From Moritella marina ATCC 15381 (GTDB lineage: Bacteria > Pseudomonadota > Gammaproteobacteria > Enterobacterales > Moritellaceae), in NCBI RefSeq assembly GCF_008931805.1, contig NZ_CP044399.1, positions 2,751,370-2,815,369 on the forward strand: DNA of 64,000 nucleotides, written 5' to 3'. Position 1 is the first letter of the stretch. The number at the start of each line of letters is the position of its first letter. Positions 8,602 to 18,551 of the stretch are shown here, piece by piece. A program made the translations under genes and the position numbers. The notes below the pieces were generated by a model. The model worked only from the letters and a program-made list of their open reading frames with translations, was not told the origin of the DNA and searched no databases.

Positions 8602-9312
8602 TTAAGCTTGTTGTTCTTGCTCATCAGACTCAAACCAGCGGTAAACAAGACCTGCTAATATCGCACCGACAATTGGCGCAATCCAGAATAACCACAGTTG
8701 CGACAACGCCCAATCACCTTGGAAAATCGCTACACCAGTACTACGTGCAGGGTTAACCGACGTATTGGTCACTGGGATACTAATTAAATGGATCAAGGTT
8801 AAACCAAGACCAATGGCTATCGGTGCAAAACCAGCTGGAGCACGTTTGTCCGTTGCGCCTAAGATAATAATCAAGAACATAAACGTCATGACGATTTCAG
8901 TTACTAATGCCGCAACTAAGCTATAACCACCAGGAGAGTGTTCGCCATAACCATTCGAAGCAAAACCAGCGCTAGCATCAAATCCAGCTTGACCACTAGC
9001 AATCACATATAAGGTTGCAGCACCGGCAATACCACCGAGTACCTGAGCTAAAATATAAGGTCCAAGTTCAGCTGCTGAAAAACGACCACCAGACCAAAGT
9101 CCAATTGAAACGGCTGGATTTAAATGACAACCTGAAATGTGGCCAATCGCGAATGCCATCGTTAATACCGTCAAACCAAAAGCCAGTGACACACCTAATA
9201 AGCCAATGCCGACATCAGGAAATGCAGCCGCTAATACCGCACTACCACAACCCCCAAGAACCAACCAAAATGTACCAATAAACTCAGCACCGAGCTTTTT
9301 TGTTAATGTCAT
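8602..9312 (-). CDS. aqpZ: Aquaporin Z
   Basis: A 236-residue inner-membrane water channel of the MIP family. Both half-helix motifs are present: [11 protein letters not shown] with N65-P66-A67 and SVNPARSTG with N187-P188-A189, the latter followed by the selectivity-filter Arg190. Six membrane segments are visible. The other filter positions look like those of AqpZ (water-selective) rather than GlpF. The gene is alone and convergent with benE. Confidence 0.96.
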   Translation of the reverse strand: MTLTKKLGAEFIGTFWLVLGGCGSAVLAAAFPDVGIGLLGVSLAFGLTVLTMAFAIGHISGCHLNPAVSIGLWSGGRFSAAELGPYILAQVLGGIAGAATLYVIASGQAGFDASAGFASNGYGEHSPGGYSLVAALVTEIVMTFMFLIIILGATDKRAPAGFAPIAIGLGLTLIHLISIPVTNTSVNPARSTGVAIFQGDWALSQLWLFWIAPIVGAILAGLVYRWFESDEQEQQA

Positions 9313-9508
9313 TATTTATTCCCTTATATATTTTCATAACCACTTATCATCGTTGAAAGTCGTTTCATTCGAAACTAGCATTTCAGCGTGTAATTGGTCA
9401 AGTGAGTGTTCACATCTATTTGAAATACATAAATAAACTTAGGCTAAATATAAAATAACCAATGCTTACCAAACGTTTAAATATTAACTTAGCATAGTTT
9501 AAAATAGC

Positions 9509-10141
9509 TCAAAACGTCAGTTTGGCGCCCACGCTAACTTGTCCTTGCCACATTAAATCCGCATCAACTAGCCACTTACAGTTGCCGCTATTACAAAATA
9601 ACGACTGCGAACTACTAATAAACGTGGCATACCCACGCACATCCGCAAACAACGCAAAATTGGTAGTGAATTGATACTCAGCGCCGCCGCCAATACTCAT
9701 CGAAAAATTAGTTTCATTAGAGAAACCATTATCTGGGCGCATCTGCGTTAAGCCAGCACTGGTGGTAATATAAGGTCTAAATTTACCTTGAGGGAAGTAC
9801 AATGCGCCGCCTAAATGTAAGTAGTCAATGTCTAACTTGGTTATCTCAGGTTGATTTAGGTTATCGCCAATACTAAATTCTGTCGATTGATGACTATAAA
9901 GTAAATAAATACTGCCTGGGTCTGGCGTTGTAATTCCAGCCATCACACCCCAATGCTCGGACTCAGCAATCTTAACCGAGCTTTCAGCTTGGCTAGTGCT
10001 GTCTACGGTGGAAAAATCACTGGTTCCAAAAGCGTAACCACCAAACGGCGCGACAAATGATTCTGCGGCCACGTTCCCTGTGTGCATCAACACACTCATC
10101 GCCAACATGCTAACGCCAAGTCTTTGCTTATACTTCATCAT
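9509..10141 (-). CDS. Outer-membrane beta-barrel protein
   Basis: A 210-residue exported protein. Residues 1-27 form a signal peptide ending in NVAAE (cleavage after AA is likely). The mature part shows alternating beta-strands with glycine and aromatic residues and ends in VGAKLTF, the C-terminal aromatic that directs insertion by the BAM complex. It is similar in style to OmpA-like or OmpW-like eight-stranded porin-family barrels. There is a possible loop disulfide (LFCNSGNCKWL). Function unknown. It is divergent from the RecQ-like helicase gene. Confidence 0.8.
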   Translation of the reverse strand: MMKYKQRLGVSMLAMSVLMHTGNVAAESFVAPFGGYAFGTSDFSTVDSTSQAESSVKIAESEHWGVMAGITTPDPGSIYLLYSHQSTEFSIGDNLNQPEITKLDIDYLHLGGALYFPQGKFRPYITTSAGLTQMRPDNGFSNETNFSMSIGGGAEYQFTTNFALFADVRGYATFISSSQSLFCNSGNCKWLVDADLMWQGQVSVGAKLTF

Positions 10142-10280
10142 ACATCCTGTAATAACGTGATTGACTGTTAAAAATATAGCACTACTACAAGTTTAACGGC
10201 ATAAACGGGATCACTTTTTAACAAAAAACGATATACTCCCCTGCTTAATCACCCTTGGTTTCATCATTCGAGAGACAGAT

Positions 10281-12194
10281 ATGCTGCATCAGACGTTACA
10301 ACACTACTTTGGTTATGATCAATTCAGAGAAGGCCAAGAAGCTGTCATTAACAATATCGTCAGAGGCGATTCAAGTGCAGCCATCTTTCCAACGGGATCA
10401 GGAAAGTCGTTATGTTATCAAGTATCGGCATTACACCTGCCTAATTTGACCTTAGTTATTTCCCCCCTATTAGCCTTGATCCAAGATCAGCTATTATTTT
10501 TAAAAAAGCATAATATCGCCGCCGCTAAAATTGATTCGAGCATGTCTGTCGATGAAGTACGCGATACCATGTCAAAAGTACGCGAAGGCGAAGTGAAGAT
10601 CTTAATGATTTCGGTCGAACGTTTAAAGAACGAACGCTTCCGAAAATTCATCAAACAAGTACCAATCTCGTTATTAGTGGTGGATGAAGCCCATTGTATT
10701 TCAGAATGGGGACATAACTTTCGTCCCGATTACCTGAAACTACCGCAATATCAAAAAGAACTGAACATTAAGCAAGCCTTGTTATTAACCGCAACAGCAA
10801 CCCCATCGGTTATCAAAGACATGGAAACCAAGTTTAATATCGCCCCTGATAATATTATTAAAACCGGTTTCTATCGCGCTAACCTTAGCTTGTTAATGCA
10901 CCCAATTGCTCAAGAGAAAAAACTCCACGCACTCACCCGCTGGCTAGGTAAGAAATCGGGACAAGCCTCTATTGTCTATGTCACTCTGCAAAGAACCGCA
11001 GAAGAACTGGCGGCAGCCTTACAAGAGTTTGGGATTGAAGCGGTCGCTTATCATGCCGGTATGTCCACAGATATACGTGAAGAAGTACAACAAAAATTTA
11101 TGCACAATGGCATAGATTGCATTGTTGCCACTATCGCTTTTGGCATGGGCATTGATAAAAGTAATATCCGTAACGTCGTGCATTTTGATTTACCAAAATC
11201 CATTGAAAACTACAGCCAAGAAATTGGTCGTGCCGGCCGTGATGGCAACGACTCACAATGTCTGGTATTAGCTAATTTAGACAACCAAAGCATCCTCGAA
11301 AACTTTGTTTATGGTGATACTCCTGAACTAAATGGGATTGAAGCGGTACTGAGCGAAATCCAATCTGCGGGCACTGAGTGGGAACATACTTTATACGGAT
11401 TATCCATGAGTAGTAACCTGCGCCAAGCACCGTTAAAAACTTTACTGGTGTATTTAGAAATGCAGGGCATTATCAAACCTCTGTATTCTTATTTTGCGGA
11501 ATATCGCTTTAAGTTCTTAAAAGATCCAGCGCAAATACTGAACCAATTTACCGATGAAAAACGTGTCTTTATTGAAGAAATATTTAACGCATCGCCAGCG
11601 AAACGCACTTGGGCAACGGTTAACTTTGAACGCATGAGCGAAGGCTATCAAGAACAACGCAGTCGCGTGATCACCGCGCTAGAGTTTTTGCATGAACGTA
11701 ATAGCATCGTGCTAGAAAGTAAATTGATGACCGATGTATATCAAATATTAAATTCGCGTTTTGATAGCCAGCAATTAGCCACTAACCTGCATAAGCAATT
11801 TGCCCACAAAGAACAAAGTGAAATTAAGCGTGTGCATGCAGTTGGTCACTACATTCAAAGTACACAATGTTTGAGTAAAGGCTTATCAACTTACTTTGGT
11901 GATGATAAAGCACCGGTGCAATGTGGCACATGCTCTGTCTGTCAGGGCCGTATTGCACAACTACCACAACCAGCAAGTATGCCAGCGTTATCAGCTGAAC
12001 AAGTGGCAGAGCTAAGCCAAGCGTTTATCAGTGCTTGTGATAAACGCCCTACGCCTGTATTAACCACACGTTTCTTATGTGGCATCAGCACACCTTTATT
12101 CATGAAGATGAAAGCCAAAAAAATCAGTAACTTTGCAGCCTTGCAAGCTTACCCTTATCAACAAATATTAACGCTACTCACTAACCAGCAATAA
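10281..12194 (+). CDS. RecQ-family ATP-dependent DNA helicase
   Basis: A 637-residue superfamily 2, 3'-5' DNA helicase. Walker A TGSGKS is at 38-43, the DEAH box at 135-138, aromatic-rich loop EWGHNFRPDY at 142-151, and motif VI QEIGRAGRDG near 314-323. The zinc-binding region is recognisable from CLSKGLSTYFGD and CGTCSVC near 532-554. The C-terminal part is short and I see no HRDC domain. It differs clearly from canonical RecQ, so it may be a paralogue rather than the cell's main RecQ. Roles would be in repair of stalled forks or recombination. ATG at 10281 follows GAGAGACA; the gene ends at a strong terminator. Confidence 0.88.
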   Translation: MLHQTLQHYFGYDQFREGQEAVINNIVRGDSSAAIFPTGSGKSLCYQVSALHLPNLTLVISPLLALIQDQLLFLKKHNIAAAKIDSSMSVDEVRDTMSKVREGEVKILMISVERLKNERFRKFIKQVPISLLVVDEAHCISEWGHNFRPDYLKLPQYQKELNIKQALLLTATATPSVIKDMETKFNIAPDNIIKTGFYRANLSLLMHPIAQEKKLHALTRWLGKKSGQASIVYVTLQRTAEELAAALQEFGIEAVAYHAGMSTDIREEVQQKFMHNGIDCIVATIAFGMGIDKSNIRNVVHFDLPKSIENYSQEIGRAGRDGNDSQCLVLANLDNQSILENFVYGDTPELNGIEAVLSEIQSAGTEWEHTLYGLSMSSNLRQAPLKTLLVYLEMQGIIKPLYSYFAEYRFKFLKDPAQILNQFTDEKRVFIEEIFNASPAKRTWATVNFERMSEGYQEQRSRVITALEFLHERNSIVLESKLMTDVYQILNSRFDSQQLATNLHKQFAHKEQSEIKRVHAVGHYIQSTQCLSKGLSTYFGDDKAPVQCGTCSVCQGRIAQLPQPASMPALSAEQVAELSQAFISACDKRPTPVLTTRFLCGISTPLFMKMKAKKISNFAALQAYPYQQILTLLTNQQ

Positions 12195-12211
12195 CGTTAC
12201 TTCCGCACAAA

Positions 12212-12244
12212 AAAATAGCGCTGCAGATGCTGCAGCGCTATTTT
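12212..12244. terminator. Bidirectional terminator recQ-like/tpx
   Basis: A perfect 15-bp stem (12212-12226 with 12230-12244) with a 3-base loop, A-rich on the left and ending in TTTT on the right. It lies between convergent genes and can serve both. Confidence 0.85.
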
Positions 12245-12303
12245 CAGTTCATCATTCCAAACTAAGCTTGAAACGGCTCACACGATTTATTCGTAACAAC
12301 TAA

Positions 12304-12801
12304 TTATAGTGCTTGAAGCGCTAATTCATAGTTAGCTTCATCAGTGATTTCAGCTACTAATTCGCTATGTGTAACAACACCTTCAGCATTGATACATACA
12401 ACAGCACGCGTTGTTAAACCACGTAATGCGCCATCAGGGATTGCAACGCCGTAAGCTTGTGCAAACTCAGAGCTACGGAATGTTGATGCGTGCTGCACGT
12501 TTGCAATGCCTTCAACTTCACAAAAACGACCTGTCGCAAATGGTAGATCTGCAGAGACACATACTACTACAGTATTTTCTAGCGTTGCAGCAGCTTCATT
12601 GAAAGCGCGCACACCAGCAGCACATACTGGCGTATCGATACTTGGGAAAATATTTAGTACAACTTTCTTACCTTGTAAGCTAACAAGTGTTAAATCAGAC
12701 AAGTCGCCAGCTGTTAATGAAAATGCCGGTGCTAATGAACCAACTGCTGGGATTGTGCCTGAAATGTTTACTGCGTCGCCTTGAAAAGTAACTTGAGTCA
12801 T
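12304..12801 (-). CDS. tpx: Thiol peroxidase Tpx
   Basis: A 165-residue atypical two-Cys peroxiredoxin that reduces lipid and other hydroperoxides with thioredoxin. Peroxidatic C60 lies in SIDTPVCAAGVRAFNE and resolving C94 in GRFCEVEGIANVQHAS, matching the C61/C95 pair of E. coli Tpx. Length and N-terminus agree with the family. A perfect FNR-type palindrome lies 50 bases upstream of the start, suggesting oxygen-responsive expression. Monocistronic: a terminator for nagE lies upstream and one for itself downstream. Confidence 0.97.
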   Translation of the reverse strand: MTQVTFQGDAVNISGTIPAVGSLAPAFSLTAGDLSDLTLVSLQGKKVVLNIFPSIDTPVCAAGVRAFNEAAATLENTVVVCVSADLPFATGRFCEVEGIANVQHASTFRSSEFAQAYGVAIPDGALRGLTTRAVVCINAEGVVTHSELVAEITDEANYELALQAL

Positions 12802-12850
12802 ATTTTTATCCTTTTTATTAACTGAATACGATTAATACAAACCGCTTAAA

Positions 12851-12864
12851 TTGATCTAGATCAA
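12851..12864. promoter_or_regulatory. FNR-type binding site upstream of tpx
   Basis: TTGATCTAGATCAA matches the FNR consensus TTGAT-N4-ATCAA at all ten conserved positions and is a perfect 14-bp palindrome. It lies 50-63 bases before the tpx start codon on the minus strand. tpx is known to be controlled by FNR and ArcA in E. coli. Confidence 0.75.
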
Positions 12865-12975
12865 CAAATTGAGATGAAATATATATGCTTGTGCAAGCCA
12901 TGTATACGCCTAATATGTAAGAAATTGTCAGGTCATACCTGTTAATCATTCGAGCTTAAATTAAAATGGTTATAA

Positions 12976-13010
12976 AAAAAGGGCGATGCATTAACTGCAT
13001 CGCCCTTTTT
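12976..13010 (-). terminator. Terminator downstream of nagE
   Basis: A perfect 15-bp stem (12976-12990 with 12996-13010, loop TTAAC) with A-run on the left, so a T-run on the minus strand. It is about 50 bases beyond the nagE stop and separates it from tpx. Confidence 0.85.
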
Positions 13011-13056
13011 GTACCTCGCGGTTAACTACTCAGTAGCTAACTTCAGGGTAAAGATA

Positions 13057-14511
13057 TTACACCAGTTTTTTAAGTGCGTTAGCAACGAATTCAACTTGTG
13101 GACCAATCACGACTTGAACAGCAGTTTTACTTGGCTTGATTACACCAGGTACGTGGCGCTTAAGTTCAGCGTCATTTACTAAAGATGAATCTTTAACATC
13201 AAGACGTAGACGTGTTGCACAGTTATCAACGTGTACTAAGTTGTCTTTACCACCAACAAGTTCGAAAACTTTAGCAGCAACGTCAACGTGTGATGCTTTA
13301 CCTGCTTTAGCCGGAGCTGTAGCTTCTTCACCAGCATCTTCACGACCAGGTGTTTTAAGGTCAAACTTAACGATGATAGCGCGGAATGCAACGTAGTAGA
13401 TTACGAAGAATGCAGCACCTTGAACAAGCAACATGTACCACTGTGTAGCAAGTGGGTTACGTGAAGACAATACTAAATCAACTAGACCTGCACTGAAACC
13501 GAAACCTGCAATCCACTGCATTGATGCAGCGATGAATACAGATACACCCGTTAAAAATGCATGTAGTACGAATAGCACTGGTGCAACGAACATGAATGAG
13601 AATTCTAGTGGCTCTGTAACACCAGTGAAGAATGTTGCGAAACCAGCAGCCATCATGATAGATGTTACTTTGGCTTTGTTTTCAGGTTTAGCAGTATGGA
13701 TGAACGCTAACGCTGCACCTAATAGACCAAACATCATGATTGGGAAGAAACCAGCTTGGTACATACCAGTAACACCAACAGTTGCGTTGCCGTTTTCTAG
13801 TGATTGTGCGCCACCAAGGAAGTTAGGAATATCATTAATACCAGCAACGTCAAACCAGAATACTGAGTTAAGTGCATGGTGAAGACCAACAGGGATAAGC
13901 ATACGGTTAAAGAATGCGTAGATACCAGCGCCTGTAGGACCCATATCTTTAATGCTAGTACCGAAAGATACTAGACCATCAAAAATCATTGGCCAGATGT
14001 ACATAAGTACAAACGATACGCCCATCATAACGAAAGACGTTACGATTGGAACAAGACGACGACCACTGAAGAATGTAAGTGCTTTAGGCAGCTCAACTTC
14101 ACTGAAGCGGTTGTAAAGTTCAGCAGAGATAACACCAACTAGGATACCAACGAATTGGTTGTTGATTTTACCAAATGCAGCCGATACTTGGTCAGCGCCA
14201 ACACCTTGGATAGCAGCAACTGCACCCGGTGAAAGTAGCGTTGTCACAACGAGGAAGCCAACAAGACCAGCAAGCGCGGCTGAACCGTCTTTGTCTTTTG
14301 ACATACCATAAGCAACACCAACAGCAAATAGCAGAGACATGTTATCAATGATTGCAGCACCAGATTTGATGAAGAATGCAGCAAGCATGCTTTCGCCGCC
14401 CCATGCAACCGGATCAATCCAATAACCAATACCCATTAATACAGCAGCAGCAGGTAGAACTGCTACTGGAACCATCAGTGCACGACCAATTTTTTGTAAA
14501 TAGCTAAACAT
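13057..14511 (-). CDS. nagE: PTS N-acetylglucosamine transporter, IIC-IIB
   Basis: A membrane component of the phosphotransferase system that imports N-acetylglucosamine as its 6-phosphate. The EIIC domain covers residues 1 to about 370 with ten or so hydrophobic segments and the glucose-family motif GVTEPLEFSFMFVAP. The C-terminal EIIB domain carries the phospho-cysteine in NCATRLRLDV (C431 from this start). The protein has 484 residues and no EIIA domain, unlike E. coli NagE (648), so a separate glucose-type EIIA must phosphorylate it. I chose ATG 14511 (MFSYLQKIG) because it matches family N-termini; ATGs at 14523 and 14520 are possible. Divergent from nagBAC. Confidence 0.93.
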   Translation of the reverse strand: MFSYLQKIGRALMVPVAVLPAAAVLMGIGYWIDPVAWGGESMLAAFFIKSGAAIIDNMSLLFAVGVAYGMSKDKDGSAALAGLVGFLVVTTLLSPGAVAAIQGVGADQVSAAFGKINNQFVGILVGVISAELYNRFSEVELPKALTFFSGRRLVPIVTSFVMMGVSFVLMYIWPMIFDGLVSFGTSIKDMGPTGAGIYAFFNRMLIPVGLHHALNSVFWFDVAGINDIPNFLGGAQSLENGNATVGVTGMYQAGFFPIMMFGLLGAALAFIHTAKPENKAKVTSIMMAAGFATFFTGVTEPLEFSFMFVAPVLFVLHAFLTGVSVFIAASMQWIAGFGFSAGLVDLVLSSRNPLATQWYMLLVQGAAFFVIYYVAFRAIIVKFDLKTPGREDAGEEATAPAKAGKASHVDVAAKVFELVGGKDNLVHVDNCATRLRLDVKDSSLVNDAELKRHVPGVIKPSKTAVQVVIGPQVEFVANALKKLV

Positions 14512-14620
14512 AACAGCCATCATCCTTATCTTAAGTTTAAAATCCAATTAAATGTTTTGTTCTTGTTATGAAACTGTAGCAGTTCCATTACAAGAACAGA
14601 CTTTGTACTTACTTCACAAC

Positions 14621-14701
14621 TTATTTCGTAATGTAAAGTAAGAACGCGTTAATGACAAACCAAATTCACCTTTAATTCCCTGCACTGTGATCTATTTCAA
14701 C
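14621..14701. promoter_or_regulatory. Candidate NagC and CRP sites in the nagE-nagB intergenic region
   Basis: The 293-base divergent region holds TGTGATCTATTTCAAC at 14686-14701, which matches 8 of 10 conserved CRP positions, and an AT-rich imperfect inverted repeat TTATTTCGTAATGTAAAGTA starting at 14621 that resembles NagC operators in layout. In E. coli this same divergent region is controlled by NagC looping and CRP. Both calls rest on short matches. Confidence 0.4.
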
Positions 14702-14804
14702 CATTTGAGCAGAAAAAGACAAGTTTTGATGGCTGGATCTGAAAACTTAATTTACAATTAAAAAAAAGTATCAATTATCCTTTAAAAACTATAGAGAGTA
14801 TCGC

Positions 14805-15614
14805 ATGAGATTAATCCCTTTAACTACCCCTGCTCAAGTCGGTCGCTGGAGCGCTGCACATATCGTTAATAAAATTAACGCGTTTAATCCAACTGCAGAT
14901 AAACCATTCGTTTTAGGTTTACCAACTGGCGGTACTCCACTTACTACATATAAAGAACTAATCAAATTATACCAAGCTGGTGACGTTAGTTTTAAACACG
15001 TAGTTACTTTCAATATGGATGAATATGTTGGTATTGATAAGCACCACGCAGAAAGCTATTACACATTTATGCACAGCAACTTTTTCGATCACGTAGATAT
15101 TCAAGCAGACAACATTAATCTACTAAACGGCCAAGCTGAAAATTTAGAAGCTGAATGTCAACGCTACGAAGACAAAATCAAAAGCTACGGTAAAATCAAC
15201 CTATTCATGGGTGGCGTAGGTGTTGATGGTCATATCGCATTTAACGAACCAGCATCATCACTGGCTTCACGTACACGTGTTAAAACACTGACTGAAGATA
15301 CACGCATTGTTAACTCACGTTTCTTCGACAATGACATTAACCAAGTACCTAAATTAGCATTAACTGTTGGTGTGGGTACATTACTAGACGCTGAAGAAGT
15401 ACTTATCCTAATTACAGGTCATAACAAAGCGCAAGCACTACAAGCTGCTGTTGAAGGTTCTGTTAACCACCTTTGGACTGTCACTGCACTGCAATTACAC
15501 GCAAAATCAATCATTGCTTGTGATGAACCTGCAACGATGGAATTAAAAGTTAAAACAGTACGTTACTTTACTCAGCTAGAAGCACAAAACATTCAAAGCT
15601 TTATTGCGGAGTAA
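14805..15614 (+). CDS. nagB: Glucosamine-6-phosphate deaminase
   Basis: Converts glucosamine-6-phosphate to fructose-6-phosphate and ammonia. The 269-residue protein keeps all catalytic residues at E. coli numbering: D72 in FNMDEYVG, D141, H143 and E148 in [13 protein letters not shown], and the phosphate-binding loop LPTGGTPL at 39-46. It is the first gene of nagB-nagA-nagC and is divergent from nagE, so transport and catabolism are controlled together. The 3' end overlaps the nagA leader by nothing more than the RBS: GGAG lies in its last codons. Confidence 0.97.
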   Translation: MRLIPLTTPAQVGRWSAAHIVNKINAFNPTADKPFVLGLPTGGTPLTTYKELIKLYQAGDVSFKHVVTFNMDEYVGIDKHHAESYYTFMHSNFFDHVDIQADNINLLNGQAENLEAECQRYEDKIKSYGKINLFMGGVGVDGHIAFNEPASSLASRTRVKTLTEDTRIVNSRFFDNDINQVPKLALTVGVGTLLDAEEVLILITGHNKAQALQAAVEGSVNHLWTVTALQLHAKSIIACDEPATMELKVKTVRYFTQLEAQNIQSFIAE

Positions 15615-15618
15615 GTCT

Positions 15619-16755
15619 ATGTATGCACTCACTAATTGTACTATCTACACAAACGACAGTGTGTTAACTGAGCACTGTGTAATTGTCGATGGTGAATACA
15701 TTCATGATCTTGTTACGCTTGCTAATTGCCCTGCTGATATTAAAAAGATTGACCTTGCTGGCGCCAGCTTAACCGCTGGTTTCATTGACCTGCAGCTTAA
15801 TGGCTGTGGTGGTGTCCTATTTAACACGGATATCAGTGTTAAAACGCTTGAGATCATGCAAGAAACCAATGAACGCTTTGGTTGTACCAGTTACTTGCCT
15901 ACGCTAATCACGGCTACCGATGATGCAATGAAATCTGCAATCGATACCATGACAGCTTATTTAGCTAAGCACAGTAACCAAGCGCTGGGTTTGCATTTAG
16001 AAGGGCCTTACCTTTCTGTTGCGAAAAAAGGTATTCATAGCAGTGACCTTATTCGCCGTAGTGAACAAGCAATGATCGACCACATCAGCAGTAACAGTGC
16101 CGTGATTAGCAAAGTAACCTTAGCACCAGAAAATACTGACGCGGCACATATTAGCCAATTAACCGCAGCAGATGTTTTAGTATCCGTTGGCCACACCAAT
16201 GCTACGTATACCGAATGTATGCAAGGCTTTGATGCGGGTGCTCGTTTTGCTACTCACCTGTTTAACGCGATGACGTCTATTACTGGTCGTGATCCGGGGG
16301 TGGTTGGGGCGATTTACGATCATCAAGACGTTTACGCCGGTATTATCGTTGATGGCCACCATGTCGATTACGCCAATGTGCGTATGAGTCATAAGCTAAT
16401 GGGTGAAAAATTAGTCTTAGTGACTGATGCAGTTGCCCCTGCCGGTGCTAACATCGAATCTTTTGACTTCGTTGGCACAGAAGTGTTCTATCGTGATGGT
16501 AAATGCGTTGGTGCCGATGGTACACTAGGCGGCTCAGCATTAACTATGATCGAAGCGGTTGAAAACACAGTGAAACACGTAGGCATACCGCTAGATGAAA
16601 CACTGCGCATGGCAAATCTATACCCAGCAAAAGCAATCGGTGTAGAGGATAAGCTTGGTAGCATTGCTAAAGGCAAAGTAGCCAATTTAACCGCCTTTGA
16701 TGCAGACTTCACTGTAATCAAAACGATCGTCAACGGACAAGTGAAAAGCTTCTAA
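15619..16755 (+). CDS. nagA: N-acetylglucosamine-6-phosphate deacetylase
   Basis: Removes the acetyl group from GlcNAc-6-P to feed NagB. The 378-residue amidohydrolase has the family landmarks in order: [13 protein letters not shown] near 56-68, HLEGPYLS with the metal-binding Glu, VGHTNATY and THLFNAMTS with metal-binding histidines, and [10 protein letters not shown] with the catalytic Asp. ATG 15619 lies 4 bases after the nagB stop and has GGAG upstream (within nagB); a TTG at 15604 in frame is unlikely. nagC starts 2 bases after its stop, so the three genes are one operon. Confidence 0.96.
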   Translation: MYALTNCTIYTNDSVLTEHCVIVDGEYIHDLVTLANCPADIKKIDLAGASLTAGFIDLQLNGCGGVLFNTDISVKTLEIMQETNERFGCTSYLPTLITATDDAMKSAIDTMTAYLAKHSNQALGLHLEGPYLSVAKKGIHSSDLIRRSEQAMIDHISSNSAVISKVTLAPENTDAAHISQLTAADVLVSVGHTNATYTECMQGFDAGARFATHLFNAMTSITGRDPGVVGAIYDHQDVYAGIIVDGHHVDYANVRMSHKLMGEKLVLVTDAVAPAGANIESFDFVGTEVFYRDGKCVGADGTLGGSALTMIEAVENTVKHVGIPLDETLRMANLYPAKAIGVEDKLGSIAKGKVANLTAFDADFTVIKTIVNGQVKSF

Positions 16756-16757
16756 TT

Positions 16758-17980
16758 ATGAAACATAGCCCAGTCGCAAATATTGAATTTATAAAACAAG
16801 TGAATACCGCCTCTGTTTATCGCCTTATCGATGAACAAAAGCAAATTTCACGTGTTGATTTAGCAAAACTTAGTGAGCTCGCGCCTGCTAGTATTACTAA
16901 AATGACACGCCAATTAATGGCGTCTGGGTTAATTAAAGAAGTCGCACAACAAGCCTCTACAGGTGGTCGACCTGCTATCTCACTCACTTGCGAGATAGAT
17001 CCATTTGTCTTTCTGAGTTGTAAGCTTGGTCGTAATAATTTAACGATCGCCTTGCATGATATTGCAGGGATTAAGCTCAGCAGCTATCGTGTTGCGTTAA
17101 GCACTGCGCCAAACAACGATGTGATCCCGTTTTTATTAACACACATAGCTGATTTTATTAGCGCCAATATCGATTCAGCGAAACAAACGCTAATCGCCAT
17201 TGCGGTGACATCTCCAGGTTTAATCGACCGTGAGTCTGGCACCATAGTGTACTTACCGAAACATAACTTAAAAGATATCCCACTTGGGAAAATGATCACT
17301 AAAGCATTTAATGTACCCGCTTTTATTGCCAATCATACCCAGTCGTTATCTTTGGCTGAACTATATTTTGGTGCAGCGCAAGATTGTGAAGACAGCGTCT
17401 TACTGTCGGTACATGATGGTGTTGGCTCTGGTATTATCAATAACGGTAAAATCTTTACTAATTACAATAACCAAGTCGGTGAAATCGGACATATCCGCAT
17501 TGACCCTCTTGGTTTGCCTTGTCACTGTGGTAGCCATGGCTGCTTAGAAACATCGCCTCTAATGAAGCAATTCTAAAACAGGTCACAGGCTTAATTAAGC
17601 AAGGTCATGAGACTGCATTAACACTTGAAAATCTAAGCATTGAAACTATTTGCAGCGCAGCAAACAACGGTGATGAATTAGCAGTGCAAGTATTGCAACG
17701 TGTCAGTAAATTGCTCGGCCAAGCCATCGCGATTATAGTCAATTTATTTAACCCACAGAAGGTGTTAATTAAAGGCGAGATCGTCGCAGCAAAAGCACTT
17801 ATCTTCCCGATTATTGAACACAGCGTACAACAACATGCTTTAGGCAGTTTCGTACCGAACCTCGTAATAAGTGAAGCAGAGTTTCAAAATGAACCATCAA
17901 TGGCTGGAGTAGCGCTAGTACGCAAATCACTATTAGAAGGGGCATTACTAAGCCATATCATCAATGAGCAAGACGCCTAG
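16758..17980 (+). pseudogene. nagC: nagC, ROK-family repressor, interrupted by a frameshift
   Basis: NagC represses nag genes until GlcNAc-6-P binds. The first frame (16758-17576) has the N-terminal HTH (ISRVDLAKLSELAPASITKM) and most of the ROK sugar-binding domain including the zinc motif CHCGSHGC, but then reads LETSPLMKQF and stops. The rest of the protein continues in another frame from about 17553 (SNEAILKQVTGLI ... VNLFNPQKVLI ... MAGVALVRK) to 17980. Adding one base near 17550-17552 restores LETIASNEAI, as in E. coli NagC (LETIAS), and a 407-residue protein of normal length. So this is a recent one-base deletion or a sequencing error; the C-terminal 140 residues remain well conserved, favouring a recent event. 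Confidence 0.9.
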
Positions 17981-18021
17981 TCTAGTCCAGTTCTGTATCG
18001 CTCATAACGCGTAAATACCAC

Positions 18022-18050
18022 AACCCAAATGACATCCGTTCGTTTGGGTT
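18022..18050. terminator. Hairpin downstream of nagC
   Basis: An 8-bp stem (18022-18029 with 18043-18050) follows the nagC reading frame by about 40 bases. There is no good T-run, so it may stabilise mRNA rather than terminate. Confidence 0.4.
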
Positions 18051-18141
18051 ATCCCTTCTTCCATTGCTTATCATTATTACTTTTATTTGTTATAATCCAC
18101 TTTATTCAGCACTGCTGGAACATTCCCTTTATTGACTGTTA

Positions 18142-18483
18142 ATGAGTATCAATATGCATTTTGATGACAATATCCGCATGGTTTTCTCGACTGAAACTGG
18201 CCGTATTAAAGAAGAAAAACAAGTTGAAGTGGCACCTGAAGGTGACGGTATCGTGCGTATTCGCCGTGAAACAAAAGGTCGTAAAGGCAAAGGCGCGACG
18301 ACAATTAGTGGCATCGATTTACCTGAAAAAGATTTAAAAGCACTGGCGAAAGAATTGAAAAAGAAGAGTGGCGTAGGCGGCAGCGTTAAGGACTTCATCA
18401 TCGAAATACAAGGTGATCAACGTGACATGGCTAAAGCATTCTTAGAAAAAAAAGGCTACACAGTAAAACTTGCAGGTGGCTAA
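18142..18483 (+). CDS. yciH: SUI1-domain translation factor YciH
   Basis: A 113-residue SUI1/eIF1-like protein that resembles E. coli YciH throughout: STETGRIKEEK at the N-terminus, RKGKG near 53-57, LKKKSGVGGSVKDFIIEIQG, and the C-terminal VKLAGG. The family is thought to influence initiation-codon fidelity, since bacterial YciH can act in 30S complexes like eIF1. ATG 18142 gives a length close to E. coli (108); ATG 18154 is also possible. It is a single-gene unit. Confidence 0.95.
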   Translation: MSINMHFDDNIRMVFSTETGRIKEEKQVEVAPEGDGIVRIRRETKGRKGKGATTISGIDLPEKDLKALAKELKKKSGVGGSVKDFIIEIQGDQRDMAKAFLEKKGYTVKLAGG

Positions 18484-18494
18484 GCTTACTATCG

Positions 18495-18532
18495 TTATCA
18501 ATGCGCGAGTGTAAATGGAAGCGCATTGATAA
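18495..18532. terminator. Hairpin between convergent yciH and lipoprotein gene
   Basis: A perfect 12-bp stem (18495-18506 with 18521-18532). It sits between the convergent genes and probably serves both, although no U-tract follows on either strand. Confidence 0.5.
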
Positions 18533-18551
18533 TGCTCGTACGTACTTATCT

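Noticed and set aside
15604..15618. TTG start for nagA inside nagB
   Set aside because: ATG 15619 fits family length and has GGAG at the right distance.
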